Positions 45,299 to 54,200 of a stretch of 64,000 nucleotides of DNA are shown here, in pieces; positions within the stretch are counted from its first letter, which is position 1, and every line of letters begins with the position of its first letter. The translations under genes and the position numbers were made by a program. The stretch spans positions 1 to 64,000 of the forward strand of contig CAIRTK010000059.1 in assembly GCA_903881475.1 (NCBI GenBank), read 5' to 3'. The notes beneath the pieces were generated by a model. It saw only the letters and a program-made list of their open reading frames with translations, had not been told where the DNA came from and searched no databases. This DNA is from an uncultured Opitutia bacterium. GTDB lineage: Bacteria; Verrucomicrobiota; Verrucomicrobiia; Opitutales; Opitutaceae.

Positions 45299-46921
45299 TC
45301 AAAACTTCGAGCCGTCGGCCTTGGTGCCGCAGAGCGAGACGGTGAGACCGAGTTCGGCGGCGAGGGCGGCCTTGGTGTACATCGCGAGGTCGGCTTCCGC
45401 GGCGGAATTCGCGTAGGCGACCTGGATGTGGTTGGCCTTGTGACGGGCCATCATCTGGTCGCGGCTCACGCCGTAGGTCACGGCATGCATGATGGGCCAT
45501 TGCACGGTCGTCTCCTTCCAGCGGCGTTCGGTCTCGGCGCGCGGGAGGGCGATGGCCTTGGCGCGGCCGAGGTCCATCTTGAGCTTGCCGCCCTCGACGA
45601 AGACGCGGCTCCAGACGATCTCGCCGGGCTTGGCGATGCCGCGCACGGTCCCGCCGCCGAGGCGGAAATACATGTAGGGCTGGCGCAGCGAGTCGGTGCC
45701 GCGGTAGCCGTCCACGTGGTGCGCCGGCGGCGCGCTTCCGGAGATGAGGAACACCCAGACGTACTCCTTCGTCGTGCCGCTCTGGTCGTAATCACCCCAG
45801 CGCAGATCGTGAAGCGTGTTCTCGACCGGCTGGCCGAGGGCGGTATGCACGCGGTTGGTGAAGAGGCCGTCGAGACCGGCGCATTCGTCCACCTCGTTGA
45901 AATGGGTGAGCGGCTGGCCGTCGCGGATGATTTCGCCGCGGGCGTTGGCGACGGGCGGACGGTCGGAATTGTTGAGGAGGCCCTCGACGAGGTCGGAGGC
46001 GGGCAGGAGGTCCTTGAGGCCCTGCTGGTACTGGATGCCGATGGTTTCGCAGCCGAACTCGTCGGCGATGCGGAGCGCGGCGACGTACGTCTTGCACTGC
46101 CAGAGGACCTGCGCCTCGGTGAGTTCGGTGGCATCGTCGGTGCCAAGGTGGAACTTCATGCCCTTGGCCTTGAGCCAGGTGAAGACGCCGCGGGCCTCGG
46201 TGTCGCTGACCTGCGTGGCGCCATAGTAGAGCGCGGACTGGGAGAGGCGCTCCTTGTAAACTCCGGTGGAGAAGAGCAGCTCGTCGGGGATGATGGCGTT
46301 GAACATGCCCATGCAGCCTTCGTCGAAGATACCCATGATGGATTTTTTGCGCCGGAGATCGTCGGCGATCTTCTTGGCGAGGGCGCGGGCCTTGGGCGGC
46401 ACCTTGGACTTGCCGAGGGCGCGGACGTGGGGAACCGGGTGCTTGATCGCACCACTTTTCAGCCAGCCGGCGAGATTCTTCAGGAAGAAGTCGTCGGTGA
46501 AGTCGGCGCTCCAGAGCGTGGAGTATTTCACGCCGGCCTTGGTGAGGGAGCCGTTAAGGTTGAGCATGCCGACGAGGCCGGGCGCGGTGCCGGACCAGTT
46601 GGCGACGGTGAGGATCGGCGCCTGGTGCGAGACGAGGCCGTGGAGGACGTGGTGCGAATACTGCCAGACGGACTCGGCGACGATGATCGGGGTCGTGGGG
46701 TCGATGGTGGCGAACACCGCCATGCCCTCCTTCTGCGAGCTGATGAAGCCGTGCTTCACCTCGGGCTTGTAGGGATGGGCGCGGACGAGCTGGTAGCCGA
46801 GCTTCGCCACGGCGGCCGTGAGCTGCTGCTCCATGGCGACCTGGCCGGACCAGGTCTTTTCGTTGGCGGACTGGCGGAGGTCGCCGTTGGCGACGAGGAG
46901 AATGGTTTTGGATTTGGCCAT
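45299..46921 (-). CDS. L-fucose isomerase-like protein
   Basis: 540 residues, similar to L-fucose/L-arabinose isomerase-fold proteins. [21 protein letters not shown]-type start, [39 protein letters not shown] and [18 protein letters not shown] carry candidate metal-binding Glu/Asp residues. [22 protein letters not shown] and [20 protein letters not shown] complete the C-terminal barrel, with a histidine-rich end. Known family reaction: aldose-ketose isomerisation. It is divergent from the AraC-type gene, which probably controls it. The true sugar is unknown. Confidence 0.82.
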   Translation of the reverse strand: MAKSKTILLVANGDLRQSANEKTWSGQVAMEQQLTAAVAKLGYQLVRAHPYKPEVKHGFISSQKEGMAVFATIDPTTPIIVAESVWQYSHHVLHGLVSHQAPILTVANWSGTAPGLVGMLNLNGSLTKAGVKYSTLWSADFTDDFFLKNLAGWLKSGAIKHPVPHVRALGKSKVPPKARALAKKIADDLRRKKSIMGIFDEGCMGMFNAIIPDELLFSTGVYKERLSQSALYYGATQVSDTEARGVFTWLKAKGMKFHLGTDDATELTEAQVLWQCKTYVAALRIADEFGCETIGIQYQQGLKDLLPASDLVEGLLNNSDRPPVANARGEIIRDGQPLTHFNEVDECAGLDGLFTNRVHTALGQPVENTLHDLRWGDYDQSGTTKEYVWVFLISGSAPPAHHVDGYRGTDSLRQPYMYFRLGGGTVRGIAKPGEIVWSRVFVEGGKLKMDLGRAKAIALPRAETERRWKETTVQWPIMHAVTYGVSRDQMMARHKANHIQVAYANSAAEADLAMYTKAALAAELGLTVSLCGTKADGSKF

Positions 46922-47023
46922 GGGGAAGGGTGCTGGTGGGGTTGCCTAGTTAAAATCGACCGGGATGAAGAAACAGAATGCACTCGAAATGCCCATGAAG
47001 GAATGGATAGAACCGGCATTCAC
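46922..47023. promoter_or_regulatory. Divergent control region of the isomerase-like and AraC-type genes
   Basis: This roughly 100-base gap separates two divergent start codons. A 12-base direct repeat TAAAATCGACCG occurs at 46951-46962 and again at 47029-47040, the second copy overlapping the first codons of the AraC-type gene. AraC-family proteins often bind direct repeats, so this is a candidate operator; no clean -35/-10 pair was seen. Confidence 0.35.
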
Positions 47024-47905
47024 ATGGATAAAATCGACCGAAAGACTGCCTCGGGTCTCCTGTCACAGCAAGTCACGCACGCCCGGTATTTCTTTCACAA
47101 CCTCGTGCCGCGGAGCAGCGGTCCGTTCGGGCTCGTGATGGGCGGCCGGGAGCACTGCAACCCCGATTACGCGCTGCGGCGGCCGAGTTTTCCCTTCTAT
47201 GGCTTGGAGTATGTCGCGGCGGGGCACGGCACGGTGAAGCTCGGCGACCGCTGGCAGAACCTCGGGCCGGGCATGGTGTTTGCCTACGCGCCCGCGACCC
47301 GCTGCGAGATCCGCACCGACCCGCGCGACCCGATGGTGAAATATTTTCTCTCGTTCGCCGGCGCCGATGCTCCGCGGCGGTTGCGGCGCTGCGGGGCCGC
47401 GGTCGGGCGCACGCGCCAGCTGGCAGCCCACGCCGAGATCACGAGCGTCCTGGAGGACCTGGTGCGCGAGGGGCAGCGCTCAGGGGCGTTGGCGGGCCGC
47501 ATTTGCGCGGCGCTGATGGAGGTCCTGCTGCTGAAGATCGAGGACACGGCCACGCTGGCGCCGCATGCGAGCGAGCCGGCACGCGAGGCGTTCCTGCGGT
47601 GCAAGGCGGTGATCGACGCGCAGGTCGAGCGGCTGGGTTCGCTGGAGGAAATCGCCCGCGTCGCCGGCGTGGAGGCGTCGAGCGTGTGCCGCTGGTTCCG
47701 CCGGTACCAGGGCACGAGTCCCTACCAGTACCTGCTGCGGCGGAAGATGAACCTCGCGGCCGAGCATCTCGTCGAGAACGGCGGGCTGGTGAAGGAGGCG
47801 GCGCAGCGGCTGGGGTTTGCCGACCCGTACCACTTTTCCCGCGCCTTCAAGTCGGTGCATGGCGTCGCCCCGCGGACCCTGCTGCGCTACCGGCGGGCCG
47901 GCTAA
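47024..47905 (+). CDS. AraC-family transcriptional regulator
   Basis: About 293 residues from ATG at 47024; ATG at 47003 is an alternative. The N-terminal cupin-like sensor includes LEYVAAGHGTVKLGDRWQNL. The C-terminal double helix-turn-helix has LEEIARVAGVEASSVCRWFR, YQGTSPYQYLLRRKMNLA and VKEAAQRLGFADPYHFSRAFK followed by GVAPRTLLRYR. Family members are sugar-responsive activators. Divergent from the isomerase-like gene. The TAA at its end is directly followed by a palindrome pair. Confidence 0.9.
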   Translation: MDKIDRKTASGLLSQQVTHARYFFHNLVPRSSGPFGLVMGGREHCNPDYALRRPSFPFYGLEYVAAGHGTVKLGDRWQNLGPGMVFAYAPATRCEIRTDPRDPMVKYFLSFAGADAPRRLRRCGAAVGRTRQLAAHAEITSVLEDLVREGQRSGALAGRICAALMEVLLLKIEDTATLAPHASEPAREAFLRCKAVIDAQVERLGSLEEIARVAGVEASSVCRWFRRYQGTSPYQYLLRRKMNLAAEHLVENGGLVKEAAQRLGFADPYHFSRAFKSVHGVAPRTLLRYRRAG

Positions 47906-47906
47906 G

Positions 47907-47929
47907 TTTGTCCCCTATTGGGTGACAAA
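47907..47929 (+). repeat. Type A palindrome after the AraC-type gene
   Basis: TTTGTCCCC (47907-47915) and GGTGACAAA (47921-47929) around TATTG; one mismatch in the arms. Same core and loop as the copy at 33809. Confidence 0.85.
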
Positions 47930-47956
47930 TGGCCGGGCGGCGCTGCGGCGGGAATA

Positions 47957-47971
47957 TCACGTATTACGTGA
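47957..47971 (+). repeat. Type B palindrome
   Basis: TCACGTA (47957-47963) and TACGTGA (47965-47971) around a single T; the flanks are diverged. It lies 27 bases from a type A copy. A longer perfect copy is at 56436. Confidence 0.8.
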
Positions 47972-48033
47972 CACTTGCCGTGGCTGGGGCCGGAAGCGGC
48001 CCGTCGGGGCGACGGGCCCTGCCGTGTGGGCAC

Positions 48034-48062
48034 AAAAAAGCCAGGCCCCGGGAGGGCCCGGC
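48034..48062 (-). terminator. Rho-independent terminator of the BON lipoprotein gene
   Basis: Read on the minus strand, GCCGGGCCC pairs with GGGCCTGGC (one G-U) around a short loop, followed by six T. It begins 21 bases after the stop codon of the gene at 48083. Confidence 0.85.
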
Positions 48063-48082
48063 GGTGAGATGCCGCGGACGGA

Positions 48083-48574
48083 TTACTTCGTCTCGACCGT
48101 GAGGAGCGAGTCGACCTCGTGCACGCCGTCGGTGTCGAGGGCGAGGGCGATTGCCTTGCCGATCAGGTCGGGCGAGGAAACGGTGCCCTTGAGGGTGACG
48201 GTGCCCTGGTCGGCATCCACGTTGATCTTCAGCGCGGAGAGGTCGGAGTCGCCGACCAGCTTGGCGTTGATGACAGTGACAATGCGGGCGTTGTCGGTGA
48301 CGGTGCCGATCTTCTCGCCGGCGGCGGCCGTCTTCGTGCGTACGATGCGGCCGCCCTTTTCCAGGTCGGCCTTGATGTCGGACGGTGTGAGCTTCCACTC
48401 GGTGAGCTTGTCGGAAACGGCGTTCTTCACATCGATGGCCGCGGCCTTGGTCTTGTCGACGGCGGTCTGTGCGGCGTCCTTCGTCTTGTCGGCGAGGGTC
48501 TGGGAATCGTCCTTCTGGCCGCAGCCGGCGAGGACGAGACTGAGGAGCGAAAGGGCAAGGAGGGATTTTTTCAT
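48083..48574 (-). CDS. BON-domain lipoprotein
   Basis: 163 residues from ATG at 48574. LLALSLLSLVLAGC is a signal peptide with lipobox and Cys18. A lysine/alanine-rich helical stretch (TLADKTKDAAQTAVDKTKAA) precedes a BON domain (about 95-163): ARIVTVINAKLVGDSDLSAL, INVDADQGTVTLKGTV and IGKAIALALDTDGVHEVDS. BON domains attach to phospholipid membranes; the role may be envelope stress or osmotic protection as in OsmY-like proteins. A terminator follows. Confidence 0.9.
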   Translation of the reverse strand: MKKSLLALSLLSLVLAGCGQKDDSQTLADKTKDAAQTAVDKTKAAAIDVKNAVSDKLTEWKLTPSDIKADLEKGGRIVRTKTAAAGEKIGTVTDNARIVTVINAKLVGDSDLSALKINVDADQGTVTLKGTVSSPDLIGKAIALALDTDGVHEVDSLLTVETK

Positions 48575-48698
48575 GAGGGAATATAGGTTCGCAGCGATGG
48601 ACCCATGAATCGGGAGTTGGTTCGTGGTTCGGATGAAATTTCGGACAGCCGGCAGAATCAACATTGCCCGGCGCGAAGGGGATCGCTTCGCTGGCCCC

Positions 48699-49481
48699 AT
48701 GGCTTCGAAAACCGCACTCGTCACCGGCGCATCGCGCGGCATCGGCCGCGGCATCGCCCTGGAACTCGCCCGCGCGGGCTACCGCGTGGCGATCAACTAT
48801 GCCGGCAACGCCGAGGCGGCCGCGGAGGCGCTCGCCCTTGTCAAGGCGGCGGGTGGCGACGGGTTCATCGTGCAGGGCGACGTGGCGGTGGCGGCGGACC
48901 GCGAGCGGCTGGTGACGGAAACGATCAGGCACTTTGGACGGATCGACCTGCTGGTGAACAATGCCGGCGTCGCGCCGAAGGTGCGTGCCGACCTGCTCGA
49001 CGCGGGCGAGGAAAGCTTTGACCGCCTGTATGCGATCAACCTCAAGGGGCCGTTTTTCCTCACGCAGCTCGTGGCGAAGCAGCTGCTCCTGCAGGCGCCC
49101 GACGCCGAGGGTTTCCGCGGCCGCATCGTGAACATCACGTCGATGTCGGTCTACACGGCGTCGATCAATCGCGGCGACTACTGCATGGTGAAGGCGGGGC
49201 TTGCGATGATGACCAAGCTGTTCGCCGACCGGCTCGCGCGCGACGGCATCAACGTCTACGAGATCCGTCCGGGCGTGATCGCCACGGACATGACGGGCGG
49301 CGTGAAGGAGAAGTACGACAAGCTCATCCTCCAGGACCAGCCCGGGATTACGCCGATCCGGCGCTGGGGCAAACCCGAGGATGTCGGCCGGGCCGTGCGG
49401 GCGATCGCGGAGGACCGGTTTCCGTTTTCGACCGGCGCGGTGTTCGACGTCGACGGCGGGTTTCACCTGCACCGGCTCTGA
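48699..49481 (+). CDS. Short-chain dehydrogenase/reductase
   Basis: 260 residues from ATG at 48699. [20 protein letters not shown] is the cofactor-binding glycine motif, LLVNNAGV the N-N-A-G structural motif, and [11 protein letters not shown] gives Tyr161 and Lys165 of the catalytic Y-x-x-x-K; the serine is in [11 protein letters not shown]. The C-terminus has [12 protein letters not shown] and [10 protein letters not shown]. Most like FabG-type 3-oxoacyl reductases, but substrate is not determined. Not clearly in an operon. Confidence 0.93.
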   Translation: MASKTALVTGASRGIGRGIALELARAGYRVAINYAGNAEAAAEALALVKAAGGDGFIVQGDVAVAADRERLVTETIRHFGRIDLLVNNAGVAPKVRADLLDAGEESFDRLYAINLKGPFFLTQLVAKQLLLQAPDAEGFRGRIVNITSMSVYTASINRGDYCMVKAGLAMMTKLFADRLARDGINVYEIRPGVIATDMTGGVKEKYDKLILQDQPGITPIRRWGKPEDVGRAVRAIAEDRFPFSTGAVFDVDGGFHLHRL

Positions 49482-49588
49482 GCGGCTGCGGGAAGGCGGG
49501 CGGGCTAGGCGGCGTCGCCGACCCCGCCCGGCCACGATGGCCGGACGGCGCTTGCGAAAGGCGCGGCCGGCCCTACGGTTGGGGCGTC

Positions 49589-49981
49589 ATGAAAAAAATC
49601 GTTGCCCTGTGCTCCACCCTGTTCCTCGCCCTGGCTGCCTTTGCGGCCTCGGCCACGGTTGCCGACATCTCGCAGACCGAGCTGACGGCGGCCATCGCGG
49701 CCAAGTCGGCTGTCATCCTCGACGTCAACGGCTCTGATTCCTACAAGGCCGGCCACATTCCCGGCGCGATCGACTACATCGCCCACAAGGACCAGCTCGC
49801 CTCGCTGCTGCCGGCCAACAAGAGCGCGCTGGTGGTGGCTTATTGCGCCAGCCCGTCGTGCCACGCCTACGCCATGGCGGCGGATGCGGCCGTGAAGCTC
49901 GGCTACACCAATGTGAAGCACTTTGCGCCCGGCATCGCCGGCTGGAAAAAGTCCGGCGCACCGACCGAGAAGGGCAGCTGA
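49589..49981 (+). CDS. Periplasmic rhodanese-like domain protein
   Basis: 130 residues. A signal peptide (MKKIVALCSTLFLALAAFAA) leads to a single rhodanese domain: AVILDVNGSDSYKAGHIPGA, then VVAYCASPSCHAYAMAADA with active-site Cys86 in a six-residue C-A-S-P-S-C loop, and FAPGIAGWKKSGAP. Known chemistry: sulfur transfer through a persulfide on the cysteine. Secretion suggests a periplasmic role. A terminator follows 26 bases after the stop. Confidence 0.92.
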   Translation: MKKIVALCSTLFLALAAFAASATVADISQTELTAAIAAKSAVILDVNGSDSYKAGHIPGAIDYIAHKDQLASLLPANKSALVVAYCASPSCHAYAMAADAAVKLGYTNVKHFAPGIAGWKKSGAPTEKGS

Positions 49982-50006
49982 GCGGTCCGCGACCGCAGAA
50001 TCTTGC

Positions 50007-50035
50007 AGCCCGGGCGAAATGCCCGGGCTTTTTTT
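50007..50035 (+). terminator. Rho-independent terminator after the rhodanese gene
   Basis: AGCCCGGGC (50007-50015) pairs with GCCCGGGCT (50021-50029) around GAAAT, with seven T at 50029-50035. The remaining 245 bases up to 50279 show no recognisable cobalamin riboswitch; ATGCGCGATAATACTGC at 50159-50175 contains a weak -10-like GATAAT. Confidence 0.92.
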
Positions 50036-50279
50036 GCGCCGTCCGTCCGCAATCCGGCGAGGATATGGTGCGTGTTTTTTGTCCCGGTGCGGGATAGAAG
50101 ACGGTCGGATCGGGCGTAAATGCAGGGAAAAAATGCGCGGTGTGCTTCAATTGCTATCATGCGCGATAATACTGCGCGACCACAACCGGCGGTGGATTGA
50201 CGGAGCCGGAACCCCAACCGATGGTGGCCCGCTCGCCCCGGTCGGGATCGTTCCCGCAGCCGCGCGAAGCACCGATTCC

Positions 50280-52808
50280 ATGAACACCCTCACGCTGCCC
50301 GCCCCGTCCCCCACCGAACTTGCCCGCCCGCAGCCGCCCGGCCGCAAGGGCGCGCAACTGTTGAACCGCGCGGTTCCCGCCGAGGCGCGCATGGTGGTGA
50401 AGCGGGACGGGGCCAAGGTGCGCTTTGACCTGAACAAGATCACGCGGGCGATCGCGCTGGCGTTCCACGAAGTCCGCACGGACAGCGCGCCGAATCCCTG
50501 CCGGGACGACGCGCTGGCGTGCTATGGCCTGGAAAGCGCGACCTACCGCGAGGTGGCCGGGATCGCGGCCGCGGTCGCGCAGATGCTTGAGCTGCACTAC
50601 CGTGACGGCCGGCATCCGACCATCGAGCAGGTGCAAGATGCGGTGGAGAAGGCGATCGCGGCGGCGGGCCATTGGGAGGTGGCGCGGGCCTACATGCTGT
50701 ACCGGGCGCGGCGGGCGGAGCGCCGGCTGACGGCGTACGCGAACAACGGGATGGCGGACTACATCGCGATGGCGAAATACGCCCGTTACCGGCCGGAGCT
50801 GGGCCGGCGGGAGCTTTTCGCGGAAGGCGTCGAACGGGTGCGCGACATGCATCTGGGATTTTTCGCGGCGAAGCGGGAGAGCCGGATTCCCGCGGAGTTG
50901 CCGCCGGACATCGCGGAGCTGGCGGGCCCGCAGGCCGGGCTGCTGGCGCACGCATGGGCGGGACGGACGCTCGGGGAGCTCATCGGCGACGCCTTTGCCC
51001 AGGTGGCGGCGAAGAAGGTGCTGCCCAGCATGCGCTCGATGCAGTTTGGCGGGGAGGCGATCCTCCGGAACCACAGCCGCATGTTCAACTGCAGCTTCTC
51101 GAACGTGGACCGGGTGGAGTTTTTCCGGGAGTACTTCTTCCTCCTGCTCAGCGGCTGCGGGGTGGGCTTCTCAGTGCAGAAGCACCATGTCGCGCTGCTG
51201 CCGCCGCTGCCGGCGCGGGCGGCCGAGAACGACCTGCCGGTCGAGCACCACCGCGTGACCGACACGATCGAGGGCTGGGCGGACGCGCTACACGCGCTCA
51301 TCGCCTCGTTTTACGAGGGCCGGATGATCGAGTTCGATTACTCGGCGATCCGGCCGCGGGGCGCGCCGCTGCGCACGTCGGGCGGCAAGGCCCCGGGCCA
51401 TCTCCCCCTGCGCAAGTCCCTGCAGCGCGTCGCGGAAATCATGGAACGCGCCGCCGGCCGGTCGCTACGGCCGATCGAGATCTACGACATCAACATGTAC
51501 GTCGCGAAGGCCGTGCTCGCCGGGGGCATCCGCCGGTCGGCGACGATCTGCCTGTTTTCACCGGACGACGAGGAGATGATGAACGCGAAGACCGGGAACT
51601 GGTTCGCGGACAACCCGCAGCGGGCGGCGTCGAACAACTCGGCGGTGCTCTCGCGCAGCGACCGCAACGCCGAGCATTTCCGGAAGCTGTTCAAGGCGCA
51701 GAAGGAGTTCGGCGAACCCGGCTTCTATTTCTGCGACCGGCCCGACGCCGGGTGCAACCCCTGCGCCGAGATCAGCCTGCTGCCGGTGGTGGACTGGGAG
51801 CTGTCGGCGGCCGAGCAGGAGACGCTGTTCCGCCACGGGTACAAGGGCGACCTGCCGGGCACGACGCGCCTGTCGGGCTTCCAGCACTGCAACCTCACGA
51901 CGATCAACGGCCACGCCGCGGTGAGCGAGCCGGCCTTCTACAAGGCGTGCCTGGCGGCGGCGGCGATCGGCACCCTGCAGGCCGCGTACACGGACATGCC
52001 CTACCTGGGGCCGGTCACCCGCGTCATCAACGAGTACGACGCGCTCCTGGGTGTCTCGATCTGCGGCTTCATGGACAACCCGACGGTGCTCTTTGACCCG
52101 GAAGTCCTGACGCAGGGCGCCCGGCTGTGCCGCGCAGCGAACCGCCTGGTCGCCGCGCTCATCGGCATCCGCCCGGCGGCGAAGCTCGCGACCTGCAAGC
52201 CCGAGGGCACGGCCTCGCTCATCCTCAACGCCGCGTCGGGCATCCACCCGCACCACGCCCGGCGCTACTTCCGGCGCGTCCAGGCAAACCGCAAGGAGCC
52301 GGTCTATGCGTTCTTCAAGGCCGCGAACCCGCAGATGACGGAGCCGTCGGTCTACAACCCCGACACCGACGACGTGATCACGTTTCCCGTCGAGGCGCCG
52401 AAGAAGGCGATCCTCCGCAAGGACCTCACGGCGGTGCAGTTCCTCGAGCTGGTGAAGCTGGTCCAGCAGAGCTGGGTGATCCCGGGCGGAGACCCGCAGT
52501 CGCGGGCGCCGGACCTGCATCACAACGTGTCCAACACCTGCACCGTCAGTCCGACGGAGTGGGACGAAGTGGCGGAGTTCATCTGGTCGAACCGGAGGTT
52601 CTTCACCGGCATCTCGTTGTTCCAGGACGCCGGGGACAAGGCCTATGCGCAGGCGCCGCGGGAGGAGGTCATGACGGAGGCGGACATCTTCAAGTGGAAC
52701 GCGCTCCGGCCGGGTCGCGTGGACTACACGCAGATGCGGGAGGTCTCGGACGAGACCGAGCTCAAGCAGACGGCCGCCTGCGCTGGCGGGGCGTGCGAGT
52801 TGCTGTGA
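50280..52808 (+). CDS. nrdJ: Adenosylcobalamin-dependent ribonucleoside-triphosphate reductase
   Basis: 842 residues from ATG at 50280. An ATP-cone (about 37-148; VVKRDGAKVRFDLNKITRAI) provides allosteric control. The class II core has MFNCSFSNVD (redox Cys272), LSGCGVGFSVQKHHV, AGCNPCAEISL (Cys496, candidate thiyl radical residue) and FQHCNLTTINGH (redox Cys538). The tail QTAACAGGACELL has a C-x4-C pair that would re-reduce the active site. Known reaction: ribonucleotide to deoxyribonucleotide with coenzyme B12, oxygen-independent. No other ribonucleotide reductase gene is present in the window. The frame is open further upstream, but that part lies across the terminator. Confidence 0.93.
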   Translation: MNTLTLPAPSPTELARPQPPGRKGAQLLNRAVPAEARMVVKRDGAKVRFDLNKITRAIALAFHEVRTDSAPNPCRDDALACYGLESATYREVAGIAAAVAQMLELHYRDGRHPTIEQVQDAVEKAIAAAGHWEVARAYMLYRARRAERRLTAYANNGMADYIAMAKYARYRPELGRRELFAEGVERVRDMHLGFFAAKRESRIPAELPPDIAELAGPQAGLLAHAWAGRTLGELIGDAFAQVAAKKVLPSMRSMQFGGEAILRNHSRMFNCSFSNVDRVEFFREYFFLLLSGCGVGFSVQKHHVALLPPLPARAAENDLPVEHHRVTDTIEGWADALHALIASFYEGRMIEFDYSAIRPRGAPLRTSGGKAPGHLPLRKSLQRVAEIMERAAGRSLRPIEIYDINMYVAKAVLAGGIRRSATICLFSPDDEEMMNAKTGNWFADNPQRAASNNSAVLSRSDRNAEHFRKLFKAQKEFGEPGFYFCDRPDAGCNPCAEISLLPVVDWELSAAEQETLFRHGYKGDLPGTTRLSGFQHCNLTTINGHAAVSEPAFYKACLAAAAIGTLQAAYTDMPYLGPVTRVINEYDALLGVSICGFMDNPTVLFDPEVLTQGARLCRAANRLVAALIGIRPAAKLATCKPEGTASLILNAASGIHPHHARRYFRRVQANRKEPVYAFFKAANPQMTEPSVYNPDTDDVITFPVEAPKKAILRKDLTAVQFLELVKLVQQSWVIPGGDPQSRAPDLHHNVSNTCTVSPTEWDEVAEFIWSNRRFFTGISLFQDAGDKAYAQAPREEVMTEADIFKWNALRPGRVDYTQMREVSDETELKQTAACAGGACELL

Positions 52809-52850
52809 GCGGGAACCGGGCGGGCTTTGGGGTGGACGGACCCGCGGGCG

Positions 52851-53870
52851 ATGGCTCACGTTCGCGGGATGTTGCTGACCTGCCAGGCCGGATTCGAATC
52901 ATTGCTGGGGCGTGAGCTGGCAGCGGCGGGTATTGCTGTGGCCGAGTCGGGGCCGGGTTGGGCGAGGACGGAGACGGAAGTCCCGGTCGAGGCGCTGGCT
53001 TTCCCGTGGCTCACGCTCAAGGCGCCGGTGGAACTGCGCGGCGAGTCCGTCAACGCGCTGGCGCAGCGGGTGGCGGAATTTTTCCTCACGAGCCTGCAGG
53101 GGGAGCGGATCGAGGCGGCATGGCCCAATGTGTGGCTGGGGCCGCAGGAAATCACCGGGCTCGGCCGGCGGATCTCCAGCGTGGAGGCGGCCTGCGGCGA
53201 ATTCCTCCGCAAGCGGCTCTCCCGGGTGGCCAAGCTCGCGGTGGCGGACGTGCCGCGTGGCATGGGCCCGGCGCGCGGGCTGTTCGTGTATTTCACCGAC
53301 TTTGGGCGGGTGTTCGTGGCGCGGGAGGCTTTCGTGCACGGCCAGCGCCGGATGGCGGACGACGACCTGGCGCCGTCGCGCTCGTACCTGAAGGTTGAGG
53401 AGGCCTACATCGTGCTGGGCCGCGAACCGGCCGGGGGCGAAACGGTGTGCGACCTCGGCGCCGCGCCGGGCGGTTGGAGTTACAGCGCGGCGAAGCGCGG
53501 GGCGCGCGTGCTCGCGATCGACAACGGCCCGCTGAAGGGCGGCGCGTTGAACCATCCCTTGATCGAGCACCGGCTGGAGGACGCGTTCAAGTTCACCGTC
53601 TCCAGGGACGAGCGCTTTGACTGGCTGTTCTGCGACCTGGTGGAGGAGCCGCATCACGTGCTGCAGCACCTGGTGACGCCGTGGCTGGCGCAGGGTTGGT
53701 GCCGGCGGTTCGTGATCAACCTGAAGTTCGGCCGCGTGGATGCCGTCGCGCTGCTCCAAGAACTGAGGGGCGCGGACTCGCCGTTCGTCCTGCATGCCCC
53801 GGGATTCCGGGTGCGGCACTTATATCATGACCGCGAGGAGTTCACGGTGGTGGGGGAAGCCGGCTCGTGA
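52851..53870 (+). CDS. RlmM-like 23S rRNA 2'-O-methyltransferase
   Basis: 339 residues from ATG at 52851. The N-terminal part resembles a THUMP-like region (GMLLTCQAGFESLLGRELAA, FVYFTDFGRVFVAR). The FtsJ/RrmJ methyltransferase domain has SRSYLKVEEAYIVLG, VCDLGAAPGGWSYSAAKRGA and DWLFCDLVEEPHHVLQHL, then FVINLKFGRVDAV; its catalytic tetrad is expected to include the K of SYLKVEEA, the D of FCDLV and the K of NLKFG. RlmM methylates C2498 of E. coli 23S rRNA; this protein is shorter than the E. coli one. Adjacent to nrdJ, 42 bases downstream, same strand. Confidence 0.88.
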   Translation: MAHVRGMLLTCQAGFESLLGRELAAAGIAVAESGPGWARTETEVPVEALAFPWLTLKAPVELRGESVNALAQRVAEFFLTSLQGERIEAAWPNVWLGPQEITGLGRRISSVEAACGEFLRKRLSRVAKLAVADVPRGMGPARGLFVYFTDFGRVFVAREAFVHGQRRMADDDLAPSRSYLKVEEAYIVLGREPAGGETVCDLGAAPGGWSYSAAKRGARVLAIDNGPLKGGALNHPLIEHRLEDAFKFTVSRDERFDWLFCDLVEEPHHVLQHLVTPWLAQGWCRRFVINLKFGRVDAVALLQELRGADSPFVLHAPGFRVRHLYHDREEFTVVGEAGS

Positions 53871-54200
53871 ATGGCCGCGGATTGACGCGGATCCGGGTGA
53901 ACCCAGGCCAGGGCGTTTCCCTTTTGCCATTCCGAGCGCAGCGAAGAATCCAGTTGGATGGTGCCGAAGCCGGACGCGGAATCTTACTGGATTCTTCGCT
54001 GCGCTCAGAATGACAAACCAACGAAGTTAGGGCGACGTGTCGGGCACGGCGGGCAGCAGGCGGGTTGGGGACGCCGCCCTGCTTTCGAACCCAGCCTCCT
54101 TACGTCGGCTGCTACTGGCGCTGGCGAGTTGGCAGAGATTTTCTTTTTTTGCCCTAGTCATCCGCCCGGGGGCGGTGCTTCATGTGGGAAGTTTTCCACC
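53871..54200. other. 330-base gap with a REP-like element
   Basis: No gene is supported here. It contains CCGCGGATTGACGCGGATCC (53876-53895), a reiterated GCGGAT word, then the 27-base-armed inverted repeat at 53928-54012, then about 190 bases without recognised structure before the secreted protein gene at 54201. The T-rich TTTTCTTTTTTTGCCCTAGTC at about 54142 could be part of a promoter but no clear -35/-10 was found. Confidence 0.6.
53928..54012 (+). repeat. Long inverted repeat (CATTCTGAGCGCAGCGAAG family)
   Basis: 27-base arms with one mismatch: left (53928-53954) starts CATTCCGAGCGCAGCGAAG, right (53986-54012) starts ACTGGATTCTTCGCTGCG. The 31-base centre is unique. It resembles a widely distributed environmental repeat of the form GTCATTCTGAGCGCAGCG and is distantly related in its ends to the element at 37252. 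Confidence 0.9.

Noticed and set aside
45152-47023. Upstream open extension of the AraC-type frame, giving a 917-residue protein
   Set aside because: It lies entirely antisense to the isomerase-like gene, has low-complexity sequence, and the regulator domain itself starts at about 47024.
48017-48080. The minus-strand hairpin as a type A or B palindrome
   Set aside because: It has a T run and lacks the GTCACC/GTCACGTA core; it is a normal terminator for the BON gene.
50036-50279. Possible cobalamin riboswitch before the ribonucleotide reductase
   Set aside because: No conserved B12 box or plausible multi-helix fold could be recognised by eye.
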